DNA from: Culex pipiens pallens
Taxonomy: Eukaryota; Arthropoda; Insecta; Diptera; Culicidae
Reading direction: 5' to 3'
Length of the DNA: 64,000 bases
NCBI RefSeq assembly: GCF_016801865.2
Contig: NC_068939.1
Location: 4,726,382 to 4,790,381, forward strand
Shown: in pieces, positions 11,245 through 23,359 of the stretch
Layout: each line of letters starts with the position of its first letter
Numbering within the stretch: the first letter of the stretch is position 1
Made by a program: the position numbers and the translations under genes
The notes under the pieces: generated by a model
What the model was told of the DNA's origin: nothing
What the model saw: only the letters and a program-made list of their open reading frames with translations
Databases searched by the model: none

Positions 11245-12610
11245 ACTGGATGACGAACGAGGTCAGCACTTCAATCTGCTGGGTCTTGGTTTTGCATCCA
11301 CGCAGTGCAGCGGACATCTGTTGGAAAATATTGAGGAGTTCGGTTGAGGTGTAAAGATCATTACCATTTTCCTCAACTGTTGGTTCTTGGGTTGGTCTTG
11401 GCTCCTGGCTGAAGCCCGGTGGTGGCGGTCTTGGCTCCTGGCTGGAACCCGGCCGTGGATGATTCATCTCAGCTCTCTTCCTGGGATCCAACGGCAACGG
11501 TGCCAAGTTTGGGACCTGGCGTCGCGGTTGAAGAGGTGGAAAATTTTGCTCCACCAGGGCTGGAGGAGTTCTACGACGCTGAGGCTGATTCTTCGTCGAT
11601 GCTTGCTGCCGAATTTTCACAAACTCAGCTCTCTTGGGGCACTTTCGGTCAGTTGACGAATGCTCGCCGTTGCAGTTGAGGCACTTAACCAGCGAATCCT
11701 GGATGCACTGGGATGTGATGTGCGCATCGGTACCACATTTGGCGCAACGACGCTTTAGGTGGCAGTTCTTACCTCCGTGCCCGAAACCCAGGCAGTTGAA
11801 GCATTGTGTGACGTCACGGTGCACTGGTCGGTATCGCTCCCACGACACGATAATGTTGAAAACCGCTCGGATTGCCTTCAGCTCAGGAAGCGTCGTCGAT
11901 CCCTTAGCCAAATGCAGCAGGTAGAGCTGGTCACGGTACTTGATGTCTTTGTTGCGTCGGCTCATTTTGTGCACGGCCAACACATCCAGTTTCAAAACTT
12001 TTAGCTCGGCAGCTAATTCCTCCACTGGCATGTCGTACAGACCTCTGACGACGATTTTGTACGGCTTATCCATGGCGACATCATGGGTAAAGTACTCCGC
12101 CTCGTTTTCGGTCAAGTAATCCTTGACCAGTTGATAGTGCTGCCTGGATTGCACCAGCACCTTAAATCCGTCCTGACACAGACGAATGTTGCCTTGGACT
12201 TTCCCAGACTTGATGAGTTCAACCAGCCCCGCTCGAAAGTCGATCGTTGCTGCTGATTGCCGTACATAAAAAGGAGGCAGTTTCTCCTTTCGCTGTTTCA
12301 CTTCATTCTCCTTTGCTTTCGCTACCTGGTCCTCGTCAGGCAGTCCAGCAAACTTGTTGTTCTTCAATAGCTGCTCCTCGTGCGACGAAGAGTTCTCCTC
12401 CTCCTCGTCCATCGGTACAGTACCGTCGCTCTTTTTCGTCTTTTTGCTGTTCGATGTCACTTCCAAAAGCACCTTCCTCTTGGAAATCCCCGGTTTTTGG
12501 CCATCAGTTGAGGCCTCAACCTTCCTTTTGGAAATTCCCACTTTTTTGCCTGCTTGAGCCGCAGGTAGGGCGATATTGCCGGCGTTTTGCGCCGGGACAC
12601 GACGAGTCAT
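11234..12610 (-). CDS. Jockey ORF1: gag-like RNA-binding protein
   Basis: This 458-residue nucleic-acid-binding protein packages the element RNA. The N-terminus is basic and low in complexity, with GISKRKV repeated at 25-31 and 41-47 and an acidic run at 67-79. A folded region at about 112-265 matches the part before the zinc knuckles in arthropod Jockey gag proteins. Three zinc knuckles follow: CX2CX4HX4C at 270-283, CX2CX4HX4C at 289-302 and CX2CX3HX6C at 310-324. The C-terminus (about 345-420) is rich in proline and arginine with repeated GFSQEPRP-like units. The stop codon overlaps the start of ORF2. The frame is intact. Confidence 0.9.
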   Translation of the reverse strand: MTRRVPAQNAGNIALPAAQAGKKVGISKRKVEASTDGQKPGISKRKVLLEVTSNSKKTKKSDGTVPMDEEEENSSSHEEQLLKNNKFAGLPDEDQVAKAKENEVKQRKEKLPPFYVRQSAATIDFRAGLVELIKSGKVQGNIRLCQDGFKVLVQSRQHYQLVKDYLTENEAEYFTHDVAMDKPYKIVVRGLYDMPVEELAAELKVLKLDVLAVHKMSRRNKDIKYRDQLYLLHLAKGSTTLPELKAIRAVFNIIVSWERYRPVHRDVTQCFNCLGFGHGGKNCHLKRRCAKCGTDAHITSQCIQDSLVKCLNCNGEHSSTDRKCPKRAEFVKIRQQASTKNQPQRRRTPPALVEQNFPPLQPRRQVPNLAPLPLDPRKRAEMNHPRPGSSQEPRPPPPGFSQEPRPTQEPTVEENGNDLYTSTELLNIFQQMSAALRGCKTKTQQIEVLTSFVIQYGS

Positions 12611-12655
12611 GTTGAATCAGACAACCTTCTCCAACGTATGCTCGATGAACAATGA

Positions 12656-12669
12656 GGTCACGAATATTA
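12656..12669. repeat. Target-site duplication of the Jockey element, 5' side
   Basis: This is an exact copy of the 14-bp GGTCACGAATATTA at 8327-8340, directly upstream of the element's 5' end. Confidence 0.9.
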
Positions 12670-12729
12670 GAAAAGGACCCTCTTAGCGTACTTCTGACGC
12701 AGATTTTTTTAGGTACATTGATATACAAT

Positions 12730-13800
12730 AATAATGTCCTTCAGCCTTTGCGTGCACCGTTACAGGGATGGTGATAACAAAACTGATTATTCTGCTTTGA
12801 AAATGCACGCTCAGCTTCACTTCAATCAACAGTTATCGTCCAGCAAATCTACCTCGAACCGGCTCCCGCACAACTTTATCTGCATTCGCCCGGATGCCAC
12901 CTCAACCGCACCGAGACCACATCACAAGGCGAAATTTCAACTCTCGGTTTAATCTCCCCACCCAACAAAGTTCCCACAAATACTCACACAGAAACACATC
13001 AAAATGTACTCACAATTACCCTATCTGCACACATACACACACCAAGTCTCAATGTGGAAATTTGCCCAAAGGCTCGACTAATTCGGTGAATCTACAAGTT
13101 GAGCCGGGGCTTCAGAACTATTGATTTTACCATCAAATCCAGCTTTCGAGTATTAGGTACAAATAGGACGTAAGGGAGCTCGTAACCTGTCGAAATTATT
13201 CGTTTCAATTAGCGGTAGCTGAGGTTGCTTGTAATGGTATGTAATTCCGAGAGACGAGGGACAAATATAATTATGAAATTTAAGTCTCATCGTCTTGGAT
13301 CATTCAAATCGATTGGATATACTTGTATTCAGTGGTGATTACTTCCTAAAATTAGACTCCTCAGTATAATCATTCTATAAATAAACCAAGCGCCTCAAGT
13401 TATGCTTTCACTCAACGAAAGCGCCTTCATGTATGCAGCCGAGCTTTTCCTTACAAAATTTTGCACAGCACTGCGTCTGCCAGTCAAAGCAACGTTGCTA
13501 TACCTTGAAGTGGTGATCACGTGCGTTTTCAGAAATGGAACGAAGCACGATGAGTGGAATCTTGAGCCGGAAACGGAAGGCTTTCCATTTCCATTAACCG
13601 GAACTTGATGTGAGTGAAGCCCGGACAGATTGATAGAAGGATAGAACGAGTTGGGATTGAAATCAGCCCAAATGAGAGCTCCTTTAAGACGCAATTGGGC
13701 GAAACTTGTTCAGTCCTTGGCAAATGTATAATGAGATATGGTTTGAGATAATGAGATTCATTGTTGTGTAACTTTCTTGACAACTCTCAGTCGAGCACTC
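12730..13800. other. Non-coding stretch, no gene assigned
   Basis: The stretch has mixed composition with some CA-rich sequence near 12960-13060. Several frames of 60-100 codons occur on both strands, but none shows a domain or a consistent splice pattern. If the channel gene at 25.5 kb extends to the left, this could be intron. Confidence 0.4.
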
Positions 13801-13808
13801 GTAACATA

Positions 13809-14034
13809 CACAGAGAAAAAAATGATAGTAATTTTCATCAGGAAATGGTGACAGATTTTGTGTCAAAAAAATGATTAATTTTAGCCCAGAAAATGATGAA
13901 TTTTCATCAGTTTTTGATGAATATTCATCAGGTTCACATTTTTACACATTTTTTATGTAATATTACTCAAAAAAGAAGTTATATTCAACCAACCAAATTT
14001 TCAACATTCCAAAATTCAACTTTTTTTTGCTGTG
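13809..14034. mobile_element. MITE with CACAGAGAAAAAA-type ends (226 bp)
   Basis: It starts CACAGAGAAAAAAATGA and ends TTTTTTTTGCTGTG, with TA on both sides (13807-13808 and 14035-14036). The termini resemble those of the 183-bp elements at 14369 and 35919, but the interior differs (repeated TTTTCATCA). It is probably a divergent relative. Confidence 0.55.
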
Positions 14035-14368
14035 TAAACAAGAACTCACCTCTCACTAAAATTTGTAATTAATCAACGAAAACGCTTTTTATTTCGAAAT
14101 AAATTAAATTGCTTAAAACAAATCACTAAACTACACAAAATTCCATTAGCGTGCACTCAGTTACACGACTGAATTCGCTCCCGCTTGGGAAGGGGCAAGC
14201 GACGTTTCTTTCAGCCCAGCCAAAACGACTCACTCGAGTGTAATTTAATTTAACATTTGCGTTAAAAAGGGGGTGAGTTTGTGCCAATAAACGCTCCGCG
14301 AACACACGTAATTTCGCCAAATTTCGAGCTCTTATGAGCGTGGGTGCTGTTGACATTTGAGAAGAGTT

Positions 14369-14551
14369 CACGGAGAAAAAAGAGTTCCCAAAATCGTGAA
14401 CAAGCGTTCACGAAAATGGGAACCACGAACAAAGTGTTCTAATCTCATGGTACGATTTCGAAAAACGTACCATGGAATTTGAACACTTTGTTCGTGGTTC
14501 CCATTTTCGTGAACGCTTGTTCACGATTTTAGGAACTCTTTTTTCTCCGTG
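14369..14551. mobile_element. 183-bp palindromic MITE, copy 1
   Basis: The termini CACGGAGAAAAAAGAGTTCC and its reverse complement extend inward almost to the centre, so one strand would fold into a single long hairpin. A second 183-bp copy lies at 35919-36101 with only scattered differences. TT lies outside both ends here. Confidence 0.85.
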
Positions 14552-14559
14552 TTGCATTG

Positions 14560-15518
14560 TTTGAAAATTCTAAACTAGAAAGAAGCTTTTGAAATATTTT
14601 AAATCATTGAAATTCCGGTTGAAATTCCGGTGAAATCTATTTATGGCTCTGGTTTATAACAATGGCATCATCATCATACATTGCCCATTGATTGGCTGTC
14701 TAAAACGTGTGCAGCAGGCCCTGGATTTTCCCTGGAATGCATTTCTATGGAGACGCTCGGTGTGTGTTTGATTGTGCATTACGCGTGATTGGAATCATCG
14801 TTCCAATTAGCGTGTACAAAGGGTAGAATAATTGCGATAACCCATTAGAGTCCGATACTAGAACTAAAAAAATCAATTTTTGATATATTTTTTTAATTGG
14901 GAAATTATCAATGACTACAAGTTATAACTGTTTATCAGATTTTTGACATTTTTTCTTATAAAGAGATATTTGATTTATTTGTTGTAAAATCTTCAAGAAA
15001 ATTATCCACGAGTTTTGTATCAACGTGGTACAAAATTAAATTCTATTTTGTAGATTTTGTTTTGTTTTTTCGCTTTACTGCAATATGTTTTGATGAAAAA
15101 TGAAAATCGAATAAATTTTATTTTAAATACAACTAAAAATAACAAACATTTAAATAATTTTGTTTTCGATTTATTAAATAATATTGAAACTCCATAAACG
15201 CATCTAAAAGGCCGAATCAAAACACATAGAATCTTAAAATGCAGAAAATTCAAAGAACGGCTTTGTTTTATGCTCAGAGTGGAAAAAAAAACAAAGAGAG
15301 AACCATAACAATAATCATTTAATTCTCTAAAAAAAATAAATGATTCTGAAATTTGAACTGCAAAAAAAATAAATATCTTTAAATTATTTGAAAATTAAAA
15401 AAATTACACTTAGTAAAATCATAAAAAAAATCAAGAATTTATGATGTTGGAAATTTTTTAAAAAAATAAGGATTCAAATATTTAAAATTCAAAAAATCTG
15501 AAGGTAAGAAATTCACAA
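14560..15518. other. AT-rich stretch without a recognised gene
   Basis: Low GC with A and T runs, especially after 14860. A 77-codon minus-strand frame at 15020-15253 is lysine- and phenylalanine-rich, as expected of random AT-rich DNA. Confidence 0.4.
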
Positions 15519-16157
15519 TGAGTAATCCTCCGCCAACTCACACAGCAGTTGCTCCGACCCCTCTTCGATTTGCGTGAAACTTTGTCCTAAGGGGTAACTT
15601 TTGTCCCTGATCATGAATCTACAACTTTGTAGAACATTTTTACACTCTAAAAAATTACCCTACAAAGTTAGAAAAAACAAGAAATTTCAAAATGAAAAAT
15701 TTTGTTCTAAATGAAAAAATGACCCTTCTTGGTCAATGTAGATTCGAAAAGTACATTAAATTTCCCATAAAATGACATGTTCCAAATTTTTTACAGTCGA
15801 GTAACGGAAAATGGCAGAGTTTTTAAAACTTTTTTAATGTTTTTTTCGATGAAAAATACGTTTTTCTGGAATTCTGAGTACGCTATCAAATCGGGCGTCT
15901 AATTTTACTTAAAAGTCCCTTTGACACCAAATTTCTATCTCATCACCGTTTCAGGCTGCAAATTATTGAAAAACACCTATTTTTTCGCATGTTCAAAATT
16001 TGAAGGGGTCGTACCGCCCCTCCGTCACGAGGTATCAAAAAACGGACCTCGGATTCGTGATCAGGGACAAAAATTACCCCTTAGGACAAAGTTTCACGCA
16101 AATCGAAGAAGGGTCGGGGCAACTTTTCTCGATTTCGTGTGAGTTGGTAGAGAGTTA
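15519..16157. mobile_element. Foldback element (~640 bp)
   Basis: The left part (CCAACTCACACAGC, CGATTTGCGTGAAACTTTGT, CCTAAGGGGTAA, TTGTCCCTGATCA) is the reverse complement of the right part ending near 16157 (TGATCAGGGACAAA, TTACCCCTTAGGACAAAG, TTCACGCAAATCG, GTGTGAGTTGG). The arms exceed 100 bp. A related single-sided copy lies at 17000-17420. No target duplication was resolved. Confidence 0.7.
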
Positions 16158-16841
16158 CCCCAATACAAGTATTATTAAAAATATATTAAAAAAATCTAAA
16201 ACAAATATTAAATTTCAACAATAAAAATTTAAAAAAAATGTCAACCTCAAAGACTCAAAGAAATTCTTTAATTAAAAAAAACGAAATTCTCAATTTTAAA
16301 GATATTCAAATTAAGAAATTCTAAAAAACTTAAATTCTCCAATTAAAAATTTAAAAATTTCAAAATACAGAAATACAAACTTAAGTTGGAAATCAAAACT
16401 TCCAAACTTCTAGATGAGAAAATGAGAAATTAAAACAAAATAAAATAAAAACATTTAGGAACTTGACAAATTTATGTATAGTTCGTACATGAATGTACAA
16501 AATTTCACTAGGTTAATCTAATCACGAAATCATTATTTTTTACAAAATTTAGGTCCCCAAAAATCAATCAAAGTTATCTGAATTTCTGTAATTCAAGATG
16601 GCAGCAAAAATTGCATTCAACAATTTTCAATTTTTAATTTTTTTAAAAAAATTCGAATTAGGCAAATATATTTTTAAAATTTTGATATTTTTTAGTAATT
16701 TAGAGGTTTTTTTTTTAAATGAATTATTTTTTTCTAATTTTAAATTTTCAGATCTTTTTTTTTCTTCCAAGAATCGCATACTGAATCGAAAAGCGCAACT
16801 TTTTTTGACCGCGTAGTTTAAATCGGTAAAAGTATGTGGGT

Positions 16842-16996
16842 AAGCGTTCTTTTATTACGTAACGCAAAATAAAAGATTTTTGGACCCCTTCCCCCCCTCG
16901 TAACAAAATTTTCATACTTTAAAAAAAGATATATGAAGCTAACACGATTGTCGACCCCCCCACCCCCTCCACGGCGTTCCGTAATCAAAGAACGCT
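16842..16996. mobile_element. Hairpin MITE with AAGCGTTCTTT-type ends
   Basis: AAGCGTTCTTTTATTACGTA at the left is matched by the reverse complement of TACGGAACGC-type sequence at the right (CCGTAATCAAAGAACGCT). The interior has C-rich runs on both sides. The size of about 155 bp and the lack of a coding frame fit a MITE. Confidence 0.6.
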
Positions 16997-16999
16997 CCA

Positions 17000-17420
17000 T
17001 AATTCTCTGCCAACTCAAAGTCACTCCCTCCCTTCTATTAAACTTTGCTCTAAGGGGTAATATTTGTCCTTGATCACTAATCCGAGGTCCATTCTACTAT
17101 ACCTCGTGACGGATGGGCGGTACGACTCATTTATTTTTTTCAGAATTTTTTTGCAGAAACGTCAATCTGCATACATTTTGAGTTGTTTGCGAGTTTGCCG
17201 CAAACTGTCAAACACAAAAAAGTGCGAGTTTGTTTGCCATAGTCTAATACCTGCTTAAGACATGTTTATCATTAATTTGTTACCCGAAATCGTGAGAAAA
17301 TATAAATTTAGTGTCAAAGGGGCTTTGAAACAAAAACTGGACGCACATTTCGATGGCATACTCAACATTCTGAAAAAATACATTTTTCACTTAAAAAATG
17401 TTTTAAAAATATTCAACCAA
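17000..17420. repeat. Partial copy of the 15.5-kb foldback family
   Basis: GCCAACTCAAAGTCA, CTAAGGGGTAATATTTGTCC, CCTCGTGACGGATGGGCGGT, AGTGTCAAAGGGGCTTT and GGCATACTCA occur in the same order as on the minus strand of 15519-16157. It represents one arm of that family and is diverged. Confidence 0.55.
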
Positions 17421-17429
17421 TAATATAAA

Positions 17430-19086
17430 CCTTTTCTGTGCCATTTGAATTAATTTTGATAGGAAAATAAACCTTCTTCGATCATTTATCTTACAGATAA
17501 CATTGAGCCTTCGAAGGGATCCACGCAAACAAAGCGCCGTATCACTCTAGCAGGTGCACAACTCACAAACAAACAAACAAATCAGGATCCGTTTTCCACC
17601 TTTTCTAACCCCTGAGGGCATTCCATTGTGTAACAGGGTGGCTACTTTGTGATTTAAAAAAAACATTTCAAATCGTCGAAACTGTTTAATAAATGTTACC
17701 AATTTATCATCAAACCAACTAGAAATTGAATAAAGAGGAAAAAAATTCTCTATGAAATCAACTTTTGGCTGAATTACCCTATTCCGAAAATGCTCTCCAA
17801 GAGTTTCCCAACGATCCCATCATCGGAGTGTTTTAATTTGATCCCAGGCAAAATTTCACACCCTTTTTATTTCCGAAAGCCCTCATGTGAAAATCAACAC
17901 CCGGGTTTCGAGAAAGTGGTGAGTTGCTGCTAAACGATGAACGTCTCTGGAGGAGCATTTTTCCCATCATTTGGAGCTTGCGAGAGAGGGTGCTTCCGGT
18001 TGAGTGACTGACTGATGGGGACGACGACGGGCACATTTGGGTCGATTGGATGCTATTCCGGGCGAAATGGGGAGGGTTCCTGGGGAATTGGATCTTTCTC
18101 TGTTGGGTATTTTGAGAAAAGCAAGCCTTGACAAATTCAGCACATGACGTGCTTGGATATTATGGTTGAAATTCAAAAAATTGCTGCAATTTTCAAGTGC
18201 CTACTTGATTACGATTTATTGATGCCGTCAAATTTGGATGGCTTCGTTCGAATATTATTGCACCAATCAATTCGATAATTAGAAATTTAATTGGGCGTCT
18301 GGTGGCTTCACGCATCTGCGGTCCAATCAAACAATTTTAATCATCTCGTTGATTACTGTGCTATAAAAGTGGCGTTAATGGTGAGTCAATTAAATTGATC
18401 TCATTTGCAAAATGGGACGATCAATTTTGTGTTCATTGAGTGACTTGCCCCTCGGCCAAAGTAATTTTCACTAATTTGCTAATTGTCAAAATCAATTCAG
18501 AACACCAGCTGAAGCTCACATTCTACGAAATTCTCATAATCAATCATTTTTCCTCTAACTTGTAGTAGCTCTGCTTGTACACAAAGCCATACTCATAACA
18601 AAACCATTAATAAATAGCTGCTTTTCTCCCAGGGGGCAAACAGCAATGAAATGCGGGTCTCGTCGTTTGGAAAGTGGTGGGGGCAGATTTATGCGGCCCA
18701 ATTTATGACACCGCTTATCGCGAGGCTCATCCATAATCATGGCATGGCCATCAAACACCCTTTCACGGGGCGAAACCCGGGAACGTGTTTCAAGGATGTC
18801 ATCTGGCTGGAAGAGAATGAAAGGATTCTTCTCAACTGCGTTGGAGGGGTGGGACACCTAAAATATTTTTTTAAGCAATTTAGAAAAAACTGATGATAGT
18901 ACCTTTACAAATATTAAACACCTATTTAAAAAAAAATGTCTCAATCATTCAAAAATATTTATAAATTTTATACAGTGTCCCACCCCCAGCGAGTATATCA
19001 CCAAGTCTGGCCAAACAGGCTGCCATTAAATGACAGACACGCATCTAATATCGCCAGCGACGCTTCAGATTGATTGATCGCTAGCG
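17430..19086. other. Non-coding stretch of mixed composition
   Basis: Positions 17780-18120 and 18600-18870 are richer in GC than their surroundings. Frames of 67-100 codons overlap on both strands there, but none has a recognisable domain. It could be intronic or regulatory; nothing stronger is supported. Confidence 0.35.
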
Positions 19087-19094
19087 ATGTATGT

Positions 19095-20551
19095 TAGAGG
19101 TGGGCAAAAAAAGAGCGAGCCGCTCAAAGAGCCGGTTCACTGAAATGAGGGAACGAACCGTTGCTCACGAAAAAAGAACCGCGGTTCTTTTTTAAACTCA
19201 GGTCTTTTGAAGGAACCGTTTCAAGTTGGCATGATGGTTGTTATAAATATGTTTAATTGAAATTAAAAAAAAATTTAGCATTAAATTTGTTTATGAGAAT
19301 TGAACATGCAATTTCAAATATATGTTATATGTTCATACAAATTATTCCCAAAAAAATGATTTTCTAAACAAAATGAAAAAAAAAACATTTCATTGTACAA
19401 CTGATTGTACATTAAAGTTTTACCGAATACAAATTTGAGCAAAATCTACTGAATAGTTTAAAGATTTTTGGAAAAAAAATAAATCCTTTTGTTCGATTAA
19501 ACTTTAGTGTTTATAGACTTTATCGATTAAATCAGAATGACCGATTCTTAGCGAAGCTACACCAAAATGTCAGATTTTTCAATTTTCAATGTGATTTTTA
19601 ATATGAAAAAAATCATTTTTATTATGATGCAATAATTGCAATGTGCTTTAAATGCATTTTCTTACCTTAAAAGCCAAGAATATTGACCAAATGTGGTCCG
19701 CAAGCCATTGAATGGGAGAGGAGTTTTTTCATAAATCTGCTCCTTTCGTTGTCCCGTCACGAAAAGAAATGGCTGGCAAAAACTCAAATTTCAACCAATT
19801 CTTTCAGTTCAAGGAGCAAAAGATTAGCTTTTTAATTTGTGATAATGTGTAGAAGAGCAAAAGTTTTTAAAAATCAAACTGGCAAAACTGTAGCGATTTT
19901 TGTAATGTGCCTTTTAAAAGTCCAGTTTTACTATGTTGTCCCGTCACGCTACATTTTGATTTCAGGGGAAGCACAAATACTATATGGTTCATTCTGCATG
20001 ATATTTCTTTGTAGGAAAATCAATTATCTTTCCAAATATGTAATGACATTGGGGGGTTTCTTCTTTTATTTTGCCACTACAGCCAAAATGCTGAAAAAAA
20101 CTTGGAATTTTTTTGAAAAGGAGCCGAAGAATCGGTCAATGTAGAAAAGAGTTCACAGAATATTTTATCCAAATAAAATATCAGCATTAGTTCAATTCTT
20201 GCAGAAAAAAACGCAATTTTAAAAATAAATAGTAATTTTACAGCATCCTAGATTTAAGTTTGGATGCCATTCAATAACTCGAATGTTTAGGTTCAAGTAC
20301 AAATCTTGACTTAGAGACCACCAAGACCTATGGTTTTCAAGGGCATCTTTTCGTTTTCAGTTTAAATTTTTTTTATCAAATAATTTATAAAAGTCCAATG
20401 TGAAATAACTTATAAAATAACATTATTCTTTAAAAAACCTTTTCATCAAAATTTTGAAAAAGAGCGAAAGAGCCGTTCAAAAGAGCGGCTCTTTTTAATG
20501 AGTGAACGAAAATGAGCGGCTCCTAAAAAAGAGCGGTTATGCCCACCTCTA
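19095..20551. mobile_element. Non-autonomous hAT transposon (1457 bp)
   Basis: The 12-bp ends TAGAGGTGGGCA and TGCCCACCTCTA are perfect inverted repeats, flanked by a perfect 8-bp target duplication ATGTATGT (19087-19094 and 20552-20559). Near both ends, GAGCGGCTC and AGAGCC-type motifs repeat in both orientations, as expected of hAT subterminal transposase-binding sites. No transposase frame is left inside. Confidence 0.9.
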
Positions 20552-20559
20552 ATGTATGT

Positions 20560-23030
20560 TGTTGATCCAGTCGAATATGCTGTGGGATTTTAGGAGAGAG
20601 AGATTAAGCTTGAGAAGAAACAGAATTTGCGTGATTTATGGCGCAAAGGGAGATTAGTTGAAGCAAGGAACAAAATCGTAGGAATTATTATAATTTTGGC
20701 TGATATTTCGAAAGATTTGATCAAAATTTACCCTAATATTATTAACCTTTTTAAATTCTGAATGAAAATCATTAAAATATGTGAAAATTTTGAATCATTT
20801 GTTTAAATATAATACAAATTATTGCATTACAACTACCTTATTTACACTAATCAAATTAGACCTCAAATCATTCTGGCATAATTGATTATGTGTCACTATC
20901 CAGCGACATCGATCAAAAGCCAATTTGCAAGATGACTGGCTATGAGCTAGGAAATTAATTCAGGTGTCATGAAGGCTAATCAATCAATTTATCTTAATCG
21001 ATTTGACCCTTGTACAGCATTCTGTCATGGTTATCATATTTGTCAAAATGGTTTTGGATGTTTAGGCTGGTACAAATTTTATTTAAAGTTTTTGTTGGCC
21101 CGAAAAATCAGGGGGCAAAAACATTTTTTTTTTTTCAAAAAATTTCAAAATTTAATGGAAAGTGAAGCGCAATCAGCTGAAATCAATTTAAAGTGCATTC
21201 CCCTGCATTTATAATCATTTTTAGCATGTTTGGGTTAGATTTTTTTTTAAATTGTCGATTTTTTTTCATTGGAATTTATGAAAATTGTCGATGTTTATCA
21301 TCGCAAATTGTTTATTTTTCGCTAAAATTTTTGTATTCGTCAAATCTTACATTTTTTGAAAACTAATGATTGCAAAGCAACTGAACTAGTGTAAAATGCA
21401 TTTCAAAACACTTTTTCGATTCAAATGTTAAAACTATGGCTTGTTATTTCAATATTTACGATTTTTTTTTTGTCCCCGTTAAAATAAATTAAAAATAGTT
21501 TTTGTAACGTAGCAATTCATGGTTTAAATTTAAGAGAAAAGTGATGTTCTGAGCACATGAAGAACTCTTAAATTACAAACATTTTCGCTTTTTTTTTTGA
21601 CTTAAGGGTAAAAAGTAACAGAAATTTAAAGTTTTTTACCAATTATTTTAGCCCGCAGAATTCAGCCAAGTGTCAGGAATATTTTGGATAGTTTTCAGTC
21701 AGTAAGACTCTTATTTCCGCGATAATCATGGAGTTTTTGAAAAACAGATTTTTTCAACCCCTAATTTTTGGCACTATTTTGAAACATAAACTTTGAAAAA
21801 TATTTGCAAGTCCTGTATCCGAATTTATTTATATGACACACGTACCTACTGTGTGAAATTACACAACATTCATGGAATGTTGAAAAAAATAATTTTATGA
21901 TTTTTAAATGTGCTTTTCTCAAAAGTACAGGATAAATAGTTTACATCAAATGGACAATTATTGATATTTATTTTCACTTTACTTTTAAAAAGCGAACAAT
22001 CAAATGTATCTTTGAATAAGTATTTTATCTTTCAAAATTGAGTTTAAGTTAATAAAATGTTATAATTTAACTAAATAAAAAGTAAATTGATGTTATAATT
22101 TTTAGCCTTTAAACCTTAAAAGTTATGTGTTCTTGTGCAAAAACATAGAAATTTTAGATATGTTCACAATCTGTTTCAAAAGCATGCTAACTAAAAGCCT
22201 AAACATTGCTAAAAAAAACAATCGACAACACAATCTGTTTCCCGATTGGAACTTTTTTTTACAAGACCATTTTAAAATAATTAAATTTGTATTATTAAGC
22301 AAAAAAAGACCGTAATGGAATCAGAATTGGGTGATAGTTAACAAATTTAATAAAAATAATAAATATACACGATTTTTTTCAAATGAATATCAACGTTTCA
22401 TTACTTCTTCAGAAGGTTTTATTGAATAGTTTAGTTTGAGGGAAAAGTTAATAGACAGAATATTTTTTTTTAATTATAGTTTAGTTTAAAACAGCGTTAA
22501 AATTAAATTGATAATAATATCCCATTAATTTATTTATTTTTGTCAGGCAAGCATTTGTCAGCATTTTGAAACAATCTAAATCACGACAAAAAAAAAAATA
22601 CGAAAAACAGCTTTTTGCGATACTGTACTCTGGAAATTTACAAAAAAATACATTATTTTATAAACGATCTCAAACATGCTGAATATGAATAAAAATTAAG
22701 GAAAATGCATTTCAAATTGTTTCCAGGTTGTTTAGACTTTAATTTTCATCGAAATTTTGAAGGTTTTCTAGAAAAAAAATTGTCCCCTAATTAGTCATAA
22801 ACTTTGAGAAACATTTGCAATGGGCTTACTGACCATCAATAAAATGTTTCCAAAATTTTAATTTACTAAAAATCTTACTTTGGTATTACCCTAAAATCAA
22901 AGGTGCAAGAACCAAGACGATCAATTGAAAATCTTTTCATTTTCAAATTTGTCACAAAATTACAGCACCATATTGAATAGATACAAATTTGAGAAATAAA
23001 CAGCACTAAACTAAGAGTAATTAAAAAAAG
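20560..23030. other. AT-rich stretch with dispersed repeat copies
   Basis: About 21050-21480 shares ordered phrases with 42290-42620 (GGCTGGTAC, TTTTTAGCATGTTTGGGTT, CTAGTGTAAAATGC, TGGCTTGTTATTT). The remainder is A/T-run-rich with no supported gene. Confidence 0.5.
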
Positions 23031-23037
23031 CTATTTA

Positions 23038-23356
23038 CAGTCGACTCTCTGATTGCCGGTCTTCTCGATCTCTATATTGCTCCATTTACCAATGACTTAT
23101 TCAGTCCCATCAAACTGTATACTTCGATTATCTTCATTCCTCGATATTTTCTCTTGCATGAAGGAACTCTTCCTCAATTCTTTTTGTTGTAATGATCTCT
23201 TCCGGTTGTGAATCATTTCCTTTTTTAAGGTCCTATAAAAAGAAAGGTACAACGAAACACAGATTTTCAATCGACTCTTCATTTTTCATCGTTCCGAGAA
23301 CAGATGTTTCTCTTTTTCGATGGTTCCCTGAATATTAACAAAAGGAGAGTCGGCTG
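23038..23356. mobile_element. pogo/Tc1-mariner-type element (319 bp)
   Basis: The ends CAGTCGACTCTC and GAGAGTCGGCTG are near-perfect inverted repeats. TA lies outside each (23036-23037 and 23357-23358). The left end is identical to that of the element at 5030-5191. There is no transposase gene. Confidence 0.7.
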
Positions 23357-23359
23357 TAT

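Larger units (their letters stand above)
8341..12655 (-). mobile_element. Full-length Jockey-clade non-LTR retrotransposon
   Basis: The element has a short 5' leader of 45 nt, ORF1 (gag-like, 458 codons), ORF2 (endonuclease plus RT, 884 codons), a 3' UTR of about 230 nt with AATAAA, and a poly-A tail of about 17 nt (8342-8358 as T on the plus strand). Perfect 14-bp duplications flank it. Both reading frames are open from end to end, so it could be an active copy. The domain order and CCHC gag fit the Jockey clade. Culex carries Juan-type Jockey elements, but I cannot assign the exact family. Confidence 0.9.
8064..12720. mobile_element. Palindromic MITE split by the Jockey insertion
   Basis: The left arm from 8064 (CAATGTACCT, then TTCTTCGTCGGAAGGACGC, then CCGTGACCT) is the imperfect reverse complement of the right arm ending at 12720 (AGGTCACGAATATTAG, GTACTTCTGACGCAG, AGGTACATTG). 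Without the 4315-bp Jockey element and one 14-bp duplication, a foldback element of about 328 bp remains. The arms are about 70 bp. Confidence 0.6.

Noticed and set aside
10294..12615. Several plus-strand frames of 60-126 codons
   Set aside because: They are antisense shadows of the Jockey ORF1 and ORF2.
18555..18893. Two overlapping frames of 80-100 codons on opposite strands
   Set aside because: No domain or splice context; they occupy a GC-richer patch only.
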